Both the position numbers and the translations under genes were made by a program. The notes beneath the pieces were generated by a model, which saw only the letters and a list, made by a program, of their open reading frames with translations, was not told the origin of the DNA and did not search any database. Of a stretch of 64,000 bases of DNA, positions 11,634 to 23,647 are shown piece after piece; position 1 is the stretch's first letter, and each line of letters opens with the position of its first letter. The DNA comes from Cranoglanis bouderius (lineage: Eukaryota; Chordata; Actinopteri; Siluriformes; Cranoglanididae): positions 12,735,756 to 12,799,755 of the forward strand of contig CM042544.1 of assembly GCA_023630585.1 (NCBI GenBank), written 5' to 3'.

Positions 11634-12589
11634 AATCTGTTGGTTCAGTTTGGCTGTTAAACTCTATTTTTAATTGCTCATCCCATGTCTAAAACCTAAC
11701 CATTAACAGGATGTGCGTGTTTAGCACTGACTTAATAACAACTTGCGTTAAGTAAAAAAAAAAAAAGATACAGAAATGAACTTCAGTATTGTCTTATTGT
11801 GTTGTAGAATAATGGTAGCCATTGCCATTTTGGAAGGTTGTCAAACTTGTCAGAATGATGTGTGTGCAAGTGGAACTGCACAAATGAGGGATGAGCTGAC
11901 TTGTGCATAGTGAACAAGACATCACAGACAGAAACCAGCAAAATATTTTTAGACAGAGACAGGAATTCAGAAAACAGTACAAAAATAATCGACTATGTAT
12001 TTTGGTAACTTTAACATTACATTAAACAGCCCCAAAGACAACAATATTTCACCATTATCTCAGATGTTTTTTTTGTTTTTTTTTAATTTATTCATTCATA
12101 ATTCATAATTCATATTTACTGCTCCTGATTGGTCTGATTCTTATTTGGTCTATATGCTATTAGCTAGCTTAGTGATCGGCTACAATATTACATGAAATGT
12201 CATTTCTCAAACCTTTTAAGTGTTCTACGTGTTTAAATAAATTATATCGATATAAAGTATGTAAATCGAAAGACGCTAATGCTATACACTAATGTTCAGA
12301 AATGGTGGTTTGGTCTGTAACTGTGCCAGCACGGCAGTGTGAGTTTAGGATTATGAGGATTGGGTTTTATTTTGGCTTCACATGACCCAGAGGTCATGAC
12401 CTACTGCTGAACCCTACGAAGCCTCCGCGCTACATTTACATCCAAGTGTGTGTCACTGTCATGTTCATGAACACGTGTGACAGAGAAATACACACATTCC
12501 ATCAAACATGTAACACGAGAACACAAGAACATGACCTGTAAATGCACACGACACACACACTCATGCACTCGCATCTTTATGAGCTGATC
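11634..12589. other. non-coding stretch
   Basis: A/T-rich sequence with homopolymer runs (A at 11753-11766, T near 12067-12085); no gene seen. Confidence 0.6.
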
Positions 12590-13030
12590 CATGACTGTTT
12601 TGCTGCATCTGGGCCTGGACGGCTTGCCATCGTTGATGGAACAATGAATTCTGAATTATACCAACGGATTCTAAAGGAGAATGTCAGGACGTCTGTACGT
12701 GAACTGAATCTCAAGAGAAAGTGGGTCATGCAGCAAGACAACGACCCTAAGCACACAAGTCGTTCTACCACAGAATGGTTAAAGAAGAATAAAGTTAATG
12801 TTTTGGAATGGCCAAGTCAATGTCCTGACCTTAATCTAATAGAAATGTTGTAGAAGGACCTGAAGCAAGCAGTTCATGTGAGGAAACCCACCAACATCCC
12901 AGAGTTGAAGCTGTTCTGTACTGAGGATTGGGCTAAAATTCCTCCAAGCCAATGTGCAGGACTGATCAACAGTTACCGGAAATATTTAGTTGCAGTTATT
13001 GCTGCACAAGGGGGTCACACCAGATACTGA
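12590..13030 (+). pseudogene. C-terminal part of a Tc1-family (A) transposase, nonsense-mutated
   Basis: Open from upstream to 12853, encoding DGTMNSELYQRIL, VMQQDNDPKHTSRSTTEW, VNVLEWPSQCPD and LNLIEML. The Asp of QQDNDP and the Glu of LNLIE are 34 residues apart, the DD34E spacing of Tc1 enzymes. A TAG at 12851-12853 replaces the Trp codon kept in the deleted copy at 43419 (TTGTGGAAGGAC there, TTGTAGAAGGAC here). The frame then continues with KDLKQAVHVRKPTNIPELK-like sequence. The N-terminal two thirds are absent. Confidence 0.8.
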
Positions 13031-13247
13031 AAGCACAAACCTACTTTTGCCACTCACAGATATGTAATACTGGATAATTTTCTTCAATAAATAAATGACC
13101 AAGTATAACATTTTTGTCTCATTTGTTTAATTGGGTTGTCTTTATCTACTTTTAGGACTTGTGTGAAAATCTGATGATGTTTTAGGTCATATTTATGCAG
13201 AATATATAGAAAATTCTAAAGGGTTCACAAACTTTCAAGCGCCACTG
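12590..13247 (+). mobile_element. 5'-truncated Tc1-like transposon (family A)
   Basis: Only the 3' part of family A remains, ending CAAACTTTCAAGCGCCACTG, the complement of the CAGTGGTGCTTG terminus at 4272. The left boundary falls just after a short CA-rich stretch. The right flank is TT rather than TA, presumably mutated. Confidence 0.75.
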
Positions 13248-14880
13248 TTTAAGCACAGAAACTTCCACTATTTTTATAGCCGGGAAAAAAAAAAAAAAAA
13301 ACAGTTTCTACTCAGAACTAACCGCAATATAAATAATATCTACACCGAGAGAGAAATAGACTATGTAATGCAGCATCATTTTTTTGTGGACAGGCCCATA
13401 TTTTTCGTTTAAATAAATAATTTATTCCAAATGATACACTGCTTAAGTTCTGGCAATAAAACAAACAAGAAAAACTGAGTTAAAATGTTTACTATTTATT
13501 GGTCGATCCACCACATCCAGAGGAAATAAATGTAAAGGACCGCTCCAAATTTCATATAAAGCTTTTTTACAAATATTGTTGTTGGTTCAGCAGTTCAGAT
13601 GGGAGGATATGGATTTGCTAAATGGTTTCACGCACACACACACACACACACAATGGTTTTATTGTCTTTGTGTAATATTCTGTATTAACTCAGACTTGTC
13701 TCAGACTTCTTTGCATTTGTAGTTGGACTTGTCTGAAAGTAATGTCCATGTTGTTCACGTTGTCTTTTCTTTTCGCATGTATAAAGTTTGACAAGAAGTA
13801 ATTCGTTCTTCTAGAAAATATAGCCTAATCATTGGTGCAATGGACAAATAAACTGAACTAGATGAAGTAAAGTCTTGGCTTCACAAATGATTTGATCGGT
13901 TTTTGATCTCGATCTTGACACGGTCTCGCTATCATTTGGACTCGATCTCGACTCTGTCTTGACTTGATCTAGACTAATCTTGGTCTTGGACTTGACAGTT
14001 GGCAGTCTTGACTACAGTATTATACATTACCATATCTGAATAATGCTAAACCTACACCTAAGCGATAACTCTCAGCGACCAAAAGACAATCTTTCGGCAT
14101 GTTTTTTTTTTCCCCCTAAATATTGGCAGTTGTCTTTGTGAAGCCCTGTCCTCACAGTCTCCAAATTGTCATACTGTTATTATTTGGTCTTTGCAAAGGG
14201 TAAAAAACCTACATACATACACACACACACACACACCCTTTTGTTTCTCTCACCAGAAACAGTGAACTGTGTGTCTATTTGTATGTAAGTATATAAGTAC
14301 ATGGTGTTAAAGTGGTTGTGTACGTTTCCCACTTTGTGTTTGTGTGTGTGTGTGTGTGTGTATGAGTTAATGACCAGGCCACGACCACAGTGTGGTCAGG
14401 TCGCAGTCTTTCCTTTCTCTCTTCCTCCGTTGTCCCACTCTCTTTCACCTCTTCACCTCCCTCTCTCTCTGCTCTCCTCTCCCCGTTTGTGTGTTTGTGT
14501 GTGTGTGTTGTTCAGCTGTGCAAGTGTGTTGCATTGCTATGCATGTCTCATGATTAAGGTCGGTTTCTTGGAAGTGCTGTTGGAGGGTCACCTATTTGTT
14601 TCTGCTGTCTTTGAACCAGTGTTTATCCGACTGTGTGTATTTCAGCCTCTACGCTGCTGTATTGTGCTATTTTGTCGTGTGTCAGTCCTGATCATGTGTT
14701 ATTTTGTTATTTGTTGGTCATGTCGTGTTGTGTTGATGTTGTGCGTGACTGATCGGGACAGCCTGTGTTATTGGCCACGATGAGTGTGTGAAATGTTGCA
14801 TAAGCGCAACATAATTAACAAGAACTTGATGTCTCACACCACTGACTCAAGAGCATCACGGGCTCTCCCTCTGGCTTTCC

Positions 14881-14937
<57 letters not shown>

Positions 14938-15776
14938 TGTGTTTCATTAAAACTTAGAATGTTATTATAGTTTAATATTACTGTAGGATGTTATTTTCTG
15001 ATAACTTCCCATTTTACAGGTGACTACATTAAATTAATAAGCAGCAGGAAGCAGAGCTGCATTCCTAGCATCTGAGTGAAAACTGAAATCACATACACCC
15101 ACCCAACCATGATATAGTCTGTGCATATTTTACAGCATATATGCAATCTGCTACAGGAAGAAATTGTATTACAGTGGAATAAAATTGGCTTTCTTTTAGG
15201 CTACAAATCCTTACAGCAAGCTTATAAATTCAACTACTGGCATTTCATTCTTTCTTTTTTTCTCCATGTTCTTTTTCGATTGTTTACTAGATGTTATCAT
15301 GTCAGCTAAGCTGTCTTAGCTAATGTTGAAATAACACAAAATACATTAGACTACAATTCCAGTTACTGCATCTTCCAGACTATACGACTATGAGTTTTTT
15401 ATAGAGGTTGTTTTTTTTTTTTTTTTTTTGTTTTTTTTTTGCCACCTAGTAAGCATGTAAAGGTTTTATCTTCTGGAAAAGAATTGCAGTTGTAAAAAAG
15501 TATGTGGATGGATTTACTCACTCAAAATACATTAAAAAAATTCGATCCAAACATGTTTCGGGTGAAGTATCTTTTTAATTCGTTCTCCTGAATTCTTCAT
15601 TTTTTTCACTTGAAACATAACATTTAGAAAATAAGGTGCAATTGCAAAATGTCTGAAATTACTACAGTCTTTCTTGCTTTGAATGTGAAAAAATGTAAAT
15701 ATACTATTAGAGAAGCCTAGTGTCTTTTTTTTGCTATGTAGGCCTGTTTCAATTCATGAATGCACATACCACCGTT
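13248..15776. other. non-coding stretch with a degenerate CTTGAC/CTCGAT-rich block
   Basis: No exon recognised. At 13670-14010 the sequence is dominated by variants of GACTTG, GATCTCGA and GTCTTGAC, a degenerate tandem or the core of an old repeat. The open frame at 14301-14783 is driven by GT-rich sequence. Confidence 0.5.
14882..14931. repeat. (CA)n microsatellite
   Basis: About 25 CA units. Shorter runs occur at 13630-13651 and 14220-14237, with (TG)n at 14338-14361. Confidence 0.95.
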
Positions 15777-16156
15777 CCATTATCGCATGCTGTTGCCATA
15801 TGGCAACATTTACATTTAACAGAATACTCAAAATAAATAAACTTGTTTAAATGACAAAAACTATGTCAACGTATCTCAGATAGTGTTTAGATTTTTGCCT
15901 TTAAGTAGTTTTGCCTAAATATTGAAAAAATTAATCACACTCTGATGATGACCTTCACCGTACTTCATGATTGCAGAAAAGGAAGTGCACACAGCAATTC
16001 CTGGTTATCTGACATGGCTTTTTTTTTTTTGTTATGTCAAGACTAAAAAACACATTTTTCCAGTTACATAGGAAAATAGTAGTTTTGTATAATTGCCAAT
16101 CAAAAAATTGGAGAAAAATTAATTGTTGCCACATGGCAACACCATGCAGTAAAGGG
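15777..16156. mobile_element. piggyBac-like MITE
   Basis: The right end reads CACCATGCAGTAAAGGG followed by TTAA at 16157-16160, the piggyBac target. Its complement (CCCTTTACTGCATGGTGTTG, then CCATGTGGCAAC) aligns to the left end (CCATTATCGCATGCTGTTGC, then CATATGGCAAC). Each end contains a small palindrome GTTGCCAYRTGGCAAC. The left TTAA is not intact. There is no coding sequence. Confidence 0.45.
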
Positions 16157-16160
16157 TTAA

Positions 16161-17357
16161 GTTAACCTTTGTCATATTAGCTAACCAAGTGTTGTAAATT
16201 AGCTTTTCAAATTAGCTAGCTATTTACGGTTTTTGTTTTCATTGTCAATGTGCTTTAGCATTCATTCCAAATGGGCTGTTAAACATTAACTAACAAGCAA
16301 ACCAAATTTCAGGTTTGTCTGTGTTAGCAGAATATTTTCCTCATGACTGATTGCTTAGTGGGCTAGCTAGTCATGCAGGCCGAGTCATGATGAAGTTGTG
16401 GTCAGCTCTTTTCATCGGTTAAAAATCTTTACTTTTTACCCTTGAAAATTTGAATATGTTTATATAGATATTTTCTGACTTTTAGATTTTTGCCTTCTAC
16501 TCTTAATTGAATACAATTTTGACACAGTAGCCAGACATTTACTTAAGTACAGTGTCTTTGTACTTTTTTCACCCCTGGACATGTTTGACTACTATTAAGT
16601 AAAATCACTGAGAAAATGATAATGCGAATCAAGTCTCATTTATGTCTCCCTGTGGCTAAGCTTGTTTACTAGCAGTTAACTAGCTGTATAGCTATTTGGC
16701 ATAGGGGGTTGTTAGCAAATTGTATATTCATCATAGATCCTGGATTTTTTTCTTTATGAAAATAAAGCTGTAGTGCTGTGTTATTAGTATTATTTTTTTG
16801 GGGGGAGGGGGGGCATTAAGCAAATGATTTTTCTGCACAGATTATTGTTAATGGTTTAAAATGATACATTCAGGGAGACTTTAAGCAGTTTGAGTTGGCA
16901 GAAATAATGTTCAAAGTGTTGCTATGGTTGCTAATGCTCTCTGGGCTGCATTCTGGCACGTGATGCATTGCATTAAGATCCATTAAGATGAATTATTACA
17001 CTGAGTGGTGGAATAGGGGAGCAGGATAAAATATGTATTCACTAAAGGCAAACCGGTAAAGACGAATATTCAGAAAATGTTCAGAGAATGTTGAACTGTA
17101 ATGAACAGCAATTCAGGTTATATTATTGTTTTATGAGTACTAGTACTATATTCCAAGGCATCCATAGCACCAAGTAAAGCTCTGCTACAGGTAGCACACC
17201 TGCTTAGCAAATGTTTGGCACAAGTGATGAAGTGTGTTTACTTTAAAGAAGCCTTATAAGTCATTATTTATTATTGAAGACCATAATTGGTTATTATTGA
17301 CCAGTGGCAGTGTTAATACTCTGATTAGACCATTAGCTGTAGCAGTTGGCAAGCTTA
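16161..17357. other. non-coding stretch
   Basis: A/T-rich, with many copies of TAGCTAGC-like words and a G run at 16800-16812; nothing gene-like. Confidence 0.6.
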
Positions 17358-17742
17358 CCTATCCATCCATCCGTCTACAAAGGGTCGCAGGGAGCCTGGA
17401 GCCTACCCCAGGGAACTTGATGCACAATGCAGAGGACACCCTGGACGGGATGCCAACCCATCGCAAGGCACAATCACACACACATACACACTACGGACAA
17501 TTTAGAAATGCCAATCAACCTTCAACACATGTCTTTGGACTGGGGAAGGAAACTGGAGTACCTGGAGGAAACCCCCGAAGCACGGGAAGAACATGCATAC
17601 TCTGCGCACACAGGACGGAGGTGGGATTCGAACCCCCAACCTCGGAGGTCATCGTCCCCCCCCAACACATCCAGTGTTTACAGGATAGGCTCCGGGTTCC
17701 ACTGGCCAGGATAAAGCAGTTACAGGAAGTCAGTGAGTGAGA
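17358..17742 (-). mobile_element. DANA/Mermaid-like SINE, with an oppositely oriented tail fragment
   Basis: On the minus strand the unit holds a B-box-like GGTTCGAATCCCACC, GTTTCCTCCAGGTACTCCAG, CAGTCCAAAGACATGTG and CATCCCGTCCAGGGTGTCC, the body of DANA/Mermaid SINEs. From about 17670 to 17742 a second piece of tail (GGATAGGCTCCGGGTTCC, GGATAAAGCAGTTACAGGA) runs on the plus strand, so two copies or a rearranged copy meet here. Confidence 0.7.
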
Positions 17743-19096
17743 ACTAAGAGGAATAAAATAGCTAAAGTAAATCAATGAAATGTTTTTATTGTTACATTAG
17801 AAAACCGCCTGTAGCTTGTGCGTTTGTATTTGCTCAGATTCAGGCCTGTAAAAATGAACCTGGCGGCACCATGGGGAGGTATTTGTTACTTAGTTTGTCT
17901 TCATTATCGAATAATGGTACTTGTCCTTGTTTACATAAGTGTCATCGATTGTGCAACATCAAAACACCGGCTCTGACTCAGATAATGATGTTTACGTGCA
18001 CTCTGAATGGCCATTCCTTTCAACCCCTACAGAATAGGGAGGGTGGAGGATGTAGACTTCAGAGGGAGTGGGACCTAGTCATGATCTCTCCAGAAAGGAC
18101 CACAGCATACTGCATGTGAGCTGGGTGTATGCAATACACGCAGGAGAAAAGATCACATCTGAGAACACGAAATTACAGAATATATAACTGTATAAAGCAA
18201 CATTTCTTAGGGTTTGTGTTTTCTTGATTGTGTGTCTCTCTTTTCTCTGTGTGAACATATGGTTAAGTCAATAACATGCCTTCTTCTGTTCTCAGTCGAG
18301 TCCATTAGATAATGATTTAACAAATCAGTGAAATGTCACAATATTCAACATCCATGATATTATTAACTAAAATGAGAAGTTAGTGAATGATTGCGAGTAA
18401 AAAGGTCACATGCATGGCACTGTGCACCAGATGTGATCTATGATGACGCTAAAAACCAAAATTCACGTTACGCATGTTCTTTTGTACCCAAATTCTGCCC
18501 AGTAACAATGCTTACAGGTAAAAAAAAAAAAAAAAAGAAGGCATTTAAATGCAGTATCAAGAGAATAATGAGATAAACTTGTAAACTGTGTTAAAAGGTT
18601 AGCTTAATTCTAGCTGATCCTCATGTTCCCTAGCACGGTCTCAGACATCTTAACAGGCTCAACAAGACCATTTTCAACACAAATAAAGAAATGTACCCTT
18701 GAATCATTAAATCATTAGACAAATCCCTACTTAGTCATTTCACAAAGTGTGACAAAATACCTCAGTCATATTTGGCGCCTACTGAATGTCTCATAATAGC
18801 TGGCAAATATGATTAAGGTATTTTGTTATTTTCTCATGAGCCCTCCTGTATATTTATTCAGATTATAAACGAAGACTGAAAACCTAGCTCTACCTCTTCA
18901 CCAAGCGTTTAAATGAGCACAGATATTACTATAATTATCTTGATCTTACTGTTAGACCTATTTGTACTAGCATGAGGAGTTTGTGATGGAGTTGCTTTGG
19001 ATAAATTCTGTAAATGTAATTGTAAATAAAGAATAAAGCTCTGTTCGGAAGGGGAGAAAAGGGCTAAACTCTACAAAGGGTATACTGTACCCTTTT
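17743..19096. other. non-coding stretch
   Basis: Contains an A run (18521-18537) and a possible SINE tail at 18990-19035 (TTGCTTTGGATAAATTCTGT). The open frame 17775-18119 has no recognisable domain. Confidence 0.5.
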
Positions 19097-19266
19097 CTTT
19101 TGTACCTTTATTATGTATCTTTGACCTGGAAATACAGGTATAATGCACCTTTAAAAAAGATTTAAGATACATAATTGGACTAATTACCTTTTAGAGTAAA
19201 GCTGTAAAGGTATACTACTCTATATGTACCTTTCTACATAAAAGATACATAATAAAGGTTCAAAAG
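19097..19266. mobile_element. short inverted-repeat MITE
   Basis: The 26-nt arm at 19097-19122 (CTTTTGTACC, then TTTATTATGTATCTTT) pairs with 19241-19266 with one mismatch, leaving a 118-nt spacer. Related GTACC-containing pieces flank it (about 19080 and 19280), so the element may be longer. Confidence 0.5.
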
Positions 19267-20009
19267 GTGTGTGCTTGAGGGTACCAACTCCAATGACAAT
19301 GAACAGTATGGTTTTGTACCCATTTCCAAGAGTGTACATAGTATCAAAAGCACTTACCTTTTTATGATTTAAGCCCAACCACTCAGCTCTACCTTTGGAG
19401 CATAATAGCCTCTTTTTCCCCAATAATAATAATCTTTTTCCTGTACTCTTTTTCCTTCTCGTTTCATCTTTCCCCCTACATTCTTTTTTTAAATTCTCCT
19501 TTTTCAATGTTGCATACATGCCTTTCCTCTCTCCCTTACCTTTCTGTCCTTCTTAACATTCAAATTTAATTCCATTCAAACTGATTCATTTTGCAGATGC
19601 TTTTATCTACAGCAACCCTGAAGTGAGGAAAAACCACAGGCATATAGTTAAAGGCTTAAAGCCAGTGGCGGCTTGTCCATAGGGGCAGGTGGGCAAATGT
19701 TAATAAATTCCTCATTCACATCTCCATAGAGTTTATATTGAAAGACTAATGGCTTCTTTTGAGTGACCAATGCTTTTAACAATTGCTGCTGCTATTTTGA
19801 GAGAAATTCATTCTATATTGATTTTCGCACCTTTCTAGATCCTGTGCAATTGTGGGGAATGACACTCATTTAGCACCATAGAGTTATTATTGCACCTAGT
19901 GGTATAAATGGGAACTGCAACAAGCATCAATAGAGGCCCACAGGGGCAGGACTCATGCTGCCCTATGCTCACTCTATGAACATTTTCTATACAGTCTGTG
20001 ACTGCTACG

Positions 20010-20365
20010 GCCAAAAATGCTTGATTTTGCTGCAGCTTTTTTTCAAAATTTGCGATGCAACCTGCAGAGTTTTTTGTGGAAAACTACGTGCATTGGTGAA
20101 ATTGCAACTGCACAGAATTGTTTTGCACGCTCTTTTACAGTGTTGTTTGTTGGTAAATGAGACCTTTTAGCTGTACTCATGTTTTACGCACGTGAATCGA
20201 AGAGGGCTTTGACTGAATGCGTGTTTTGATGGCGTCACATGACACATCTTGGCCCAAAGCTGTGGAAAATCTGTGGTAATTTTGAAAAATTGTAAGCCTC
20301 CGAATATTGCGGAGTTTGCTTGATTTTGCATTAATTTCTGCGATCGCAAAATCATGAACACCTGG
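20010..20365 (-). mobile_element. interspersed repeat of unknown class (family K, copy 2)
   Basis: Reverse complement of the repeat at 8126-8460, sharing TTGTTGGTAAATGAGACCTT, TGAATCGAAGAGGGCTTTG and TTAATTTCTGCGATCGCA. Open frames here are by-products of the repeat. Confidence 0.6.
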
Positions 20366-20879
20366 AGGGACTGAAGCGTAAGGGTACACAGTGTCTATGA
20401 TGTAAAATTGGGAGAGAGACAGGGGATTATGAAGTGTCCATACTTTAGAAAGGAATGTGTGTGCACCACAGTGTCCTTGTTTCCCATGCAAATGCTGAGA
20501 AAAAGAAGAAAAATATTTCCTCCCTTTTGCAATGCCCAACTTTCTTGGGCTAGTTTCAGGTCTTTTGTCATGTGTTTTAAGATGTAGTTGGAAATCTTTG
20601 CTGAAACTTGGCACGCCTGGTTAATGATGTTAGTTCTGCTCTGTCACCTTGATCTGCTGTATCAATCACAGTTGAACAACTTGAACAAAGGTATGTCTAA
20701 AACTGCTCAAAATGTCCTGCTAGACTGTGTGCTGTCGACTCTGAACTGCTTGTTATGGAGTTACTCTAAAATTCACTAGATAGTAGCCTATAGCACAAGT
20801 CAAGTGTGATAGCCTGTCAGCTTAATCTTGTTTAAGGCTATGTCATTATTACTGTCACCCTTGGCTTTTCTAGAATTTG

Positions 20880-20938
20880 AATTTACAACTTCTATTTGCT
20901 AGCAAAGAACCTTAACTGCAAAGCCACCAGTGCCCTCA
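20880..20938 (-). mobile_element. short SINE-like fragment
   Basis: Minus strand: GCTTTGCAGTTAAGGTTCTT, then GCAAATAGAAGTTGTAAATTC resembles the A- to B-box part of the tRNA-derived SINE, strongly diverged. Confidence 0.3.
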
Positions 20939-21472
20939 AGACTTTGCCAGATTTACTAACAAGGGAGAGATGACTGGACTCGTTTTAATTCTGAAGCCAG
21001 TTTGCCACTCATCTGAAGGGATTCATAAGTGCATCAGTTCTGTTGTTTTTCATCTTGATTATCTGGTTTTTCCTCTTCTTTTTCTTGTACACCTGAAACA
21101 ATAACATTATGAAATACAGGACATGTAGTGACGTGAAAAGCAAGGTAAGACTAAAAAAAAAAAAACAACAACAAATGTGTTACTGGTCCCTTATTGCCTG
21201 AGGTCCTCTTTGTCAAGGTCATTTACAGATTAGCTTTATATTACCCACAGGTCAAAGCTCAAGCTCAAAGATTGGAACCAGGCAAGCTCACTCTTTGCCT
21301 TTTACACAGTTAGAAGTAGTGTGTGCATACGTGTGCATGAGGTCAAGAGTGCAGTGTGTGTAATTTGGTGGATTACAGAAAGGCACACAGACTGACCTTT
21401 CGCTTGAGGGGGAATAACGCTCATTAAGGTTAAAGGATTAGCATGTCTACGCGTCCATGCCGCAGCTATACT

Positions 21473-21474
<2 letters not shown>

Positions 21475-21528
<54 letters not shown>
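21475..21528. repeat. (CA)n microsatellite
   Basis: About 27 CA units. Confidence 0.95.
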
Positions 21529-21530
<2 letters not shown>

Positions 21531-21867
21531 GGAAATGAGGGGGCAATTACAGGTTTCGAAGAAAGAACATAACTATTGCTCATGCCAGGTTGTCTTCGAT
21601 TTGAGTGTCATTTGTGTAGCAGGACGTATGTCTGCATTTGTGGATACTGCTGCATGTTGCCAGGTTCAATTTGTTCTAGTGAATATTGCTCAGTAGTTAA
21701 TGCCAGGAAGTTCATTATTATTTTTTGCACTACATGTTTGGTGCAACAGTGTGAATTATGCACTGATGTTAGTTTTCATTTTATTTCAAAAATTAATGCT
21801 GTGATACAACTTTTGCAGTATAGTTTTGATTGTTTTTATTAAATTCATGGCAACCTGAGCATTCATT

Positions 21868-22192
21868 TCAGTGGCTTAGTGGTTAGCAAGTTTGCCTCAT
21901 ACCTCTGGTGTTGGGGGTTCGATTCCTGCCTTTGCCTTGTGTGTGCGGAGTTTGCATGTTCTCCCCATGCTTCAGGGGTTTCCTTTGGGTACTCCGGTTT
22001 CCTCCCCCAGTCCAAAGACATGCTGTAGGCTGATTGCACTTTAAAATGTAAATTTAACAGCTAGTTTCCATCCATCCATTTTCCGTACCACTTATCCTAC
22101 ACAGGGTGGCAGGGAGCCTGGAGCCTATCCCAGGGAACTCGGGGCATAAGGCAGGGGACACCCTGGATGGGGTGCCAACCCATCACAGGGCA
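21868..22192 (+). mobile_element. DANA/Mermaid-like SINE
   Basis: tRNA-like head: GTGGCTTAGTGGTTAGCAAG (A-box) and GGGGGTTCGATTCCTGCC (B-box). Body: GGAGTTTGCATGTTCTCCCC, TACTCCGGTTTCCTCCCCC and CAGTCCAAAGACATGC. A second module (TTTTCCGTACCACTTATCC, GGAGCCTATCCCAGGGAACT) continues to 22192. Confidence 0.75.
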
Positions 22193-22197
22193 CAATA

Positions 22198-22277
22198 CAT
22201 AAAACCCAAATACATAATATTTTGTACATCATCTATTAATACAGATGACATACAAAATATTATGTATTTGGTTTATG
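22198..22277. repeat. near-perfect hairpin, about 35-bp arms
   Basis: The left arm 22198-22234 (CATAAAACCCAAATACATAA...) and right arm 22243-22277 (...TTATGTATTTGGTTTATG) are reverse complements with about two differences around an 8-nt loop. It starts 5 bp after the DANA-like SINE at 21868-22192. Confidence 0.75.
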
Positions 22278-22800
22278 TAAAATAATGTGTGCTTTAAAAA
22301 AAATCTGAGATCGCAAACACTGGAAACTTTCTTGAGGTCACCAAAATTTTTATAACGATCGCATTATGTAAGCTACATTAAAGGAATATTTTCTTATTTA
22401 TGATATACACATAACAAGAAAGTCATCCTTGAAAGAAACTGAAATGATGCTCAAATATGGATACATGCAAGGGGAAGTTATTCATTAAGAAGATAATCAA
22501 AGAGCTTTGCTTAAATTTAAATTGTTCTTCATTAATGTATTTACAACAGTATGGAGTGCTCTGTGTTTTCATGAGGAATGATTACTTCAGCATTCTGCTT
22601 TACATCCAGGTTGTATGCGTAGTTTATCATGTTTTATGTTTTCGTGTCCTGTTGCTGTGCATGTAGTTGGACGTGCCATGTGATGCATGCTTTTTTCCTT
22701 CATATTCCCCCCTTTTTCCCTCTCTGTCTCTCTCTCTATTCTGGGACGACCCTAATTACAATCTTCCCATGTGTGGTTAGACTGTGAGGCCCAGAGATGA

Positions 22801-22802
<2 letters not shown>

Positions 22803-22855
<53 letters not shown>

Positions 22856-22997
22856 ATTACATCACTTTCCTATTTTGTTTTACTTCCTCTTTCATGTCTC
22901 ACCTCTTTGGTTAAATGTGTCCACTCAATCTGCTCACTCTCTTCCTCACTTGCAATCAACACACCACACATAAATTATAACTCTTAAGAAAAGAAGT

Positions 22998-23051
<54 letters not shown>
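22803..23051. repeat. (CT)n/(CA)n and a second (CT)n
   Basis: (CT)n 22803-22830 runs into (CA)n to 22856. A second (CT)n spans 23001-23051. Confidence 0.95.
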
Positions 23052-23053
<2 letters not shown>

Positions 23054-23572
23054 TTTACATACACACAGCACATAAAGCTTGTTTCTCCTCTGCTTCTAGG
23101 CTCAAACAAATTTGACATCATTAGGTACTGGGAATCCAGTTCCCCCCATCTCCCTCCCCCTCTTTTTCTCCCCTGCTGTTTATTCACTGCGTGTAGCGAA
23201 GTAATGAGCTCTCTCATTACTCGACAGCTGTGTGGTTCCAATCTATAATTTTCTTCCTTTTTTTCCCCCCCGACTGAATCATCCAGGCAGAAGGTACTTG
23301 CTAGTTTCTGTACAGAGTTGACCCAGTGACCCAGTGACTTCTCATATTGATCACACCCTCACATGCACTGAACATCTTCCTCGGGTCATCCAGACCAATA
23401 AATAATGCATGAACACACACAGACATATTCGTTCCATATCAGCGTGTATCAAAGTGCTGCAGGACTGACTTGTTTTGTTGGGCTTGATGTACTGTAGATT
23501 GGGACCGCAGGCTGGACCACCAAGCTTACAGTTCAGTACAGTTCAGTGAGAGCAAGACCTGTTTCTAGTACT

Positions 23573-23573
<1 letters not shown>

Positions 23574-23646
<73 letters not shown>
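23574..23646. repeat. (GT)n microsatellite
   Basis: About 36 uninterrupted GT units. Confidence 0.97.

Positions 23647-23647
<1 letters not shown>

Noticed and set aside
14301..14783. 160-codon plus-strand frame, the second longest in the window
   Set aside because: Cys/Val/Leu-rich from GT-rich DNA, no domain, no splice context and no family resemblance.
17234..17740. 168-codon plus-strand frame
   Set aside because: It is the antisense reading of a DANA/Mermaid-like SINE.
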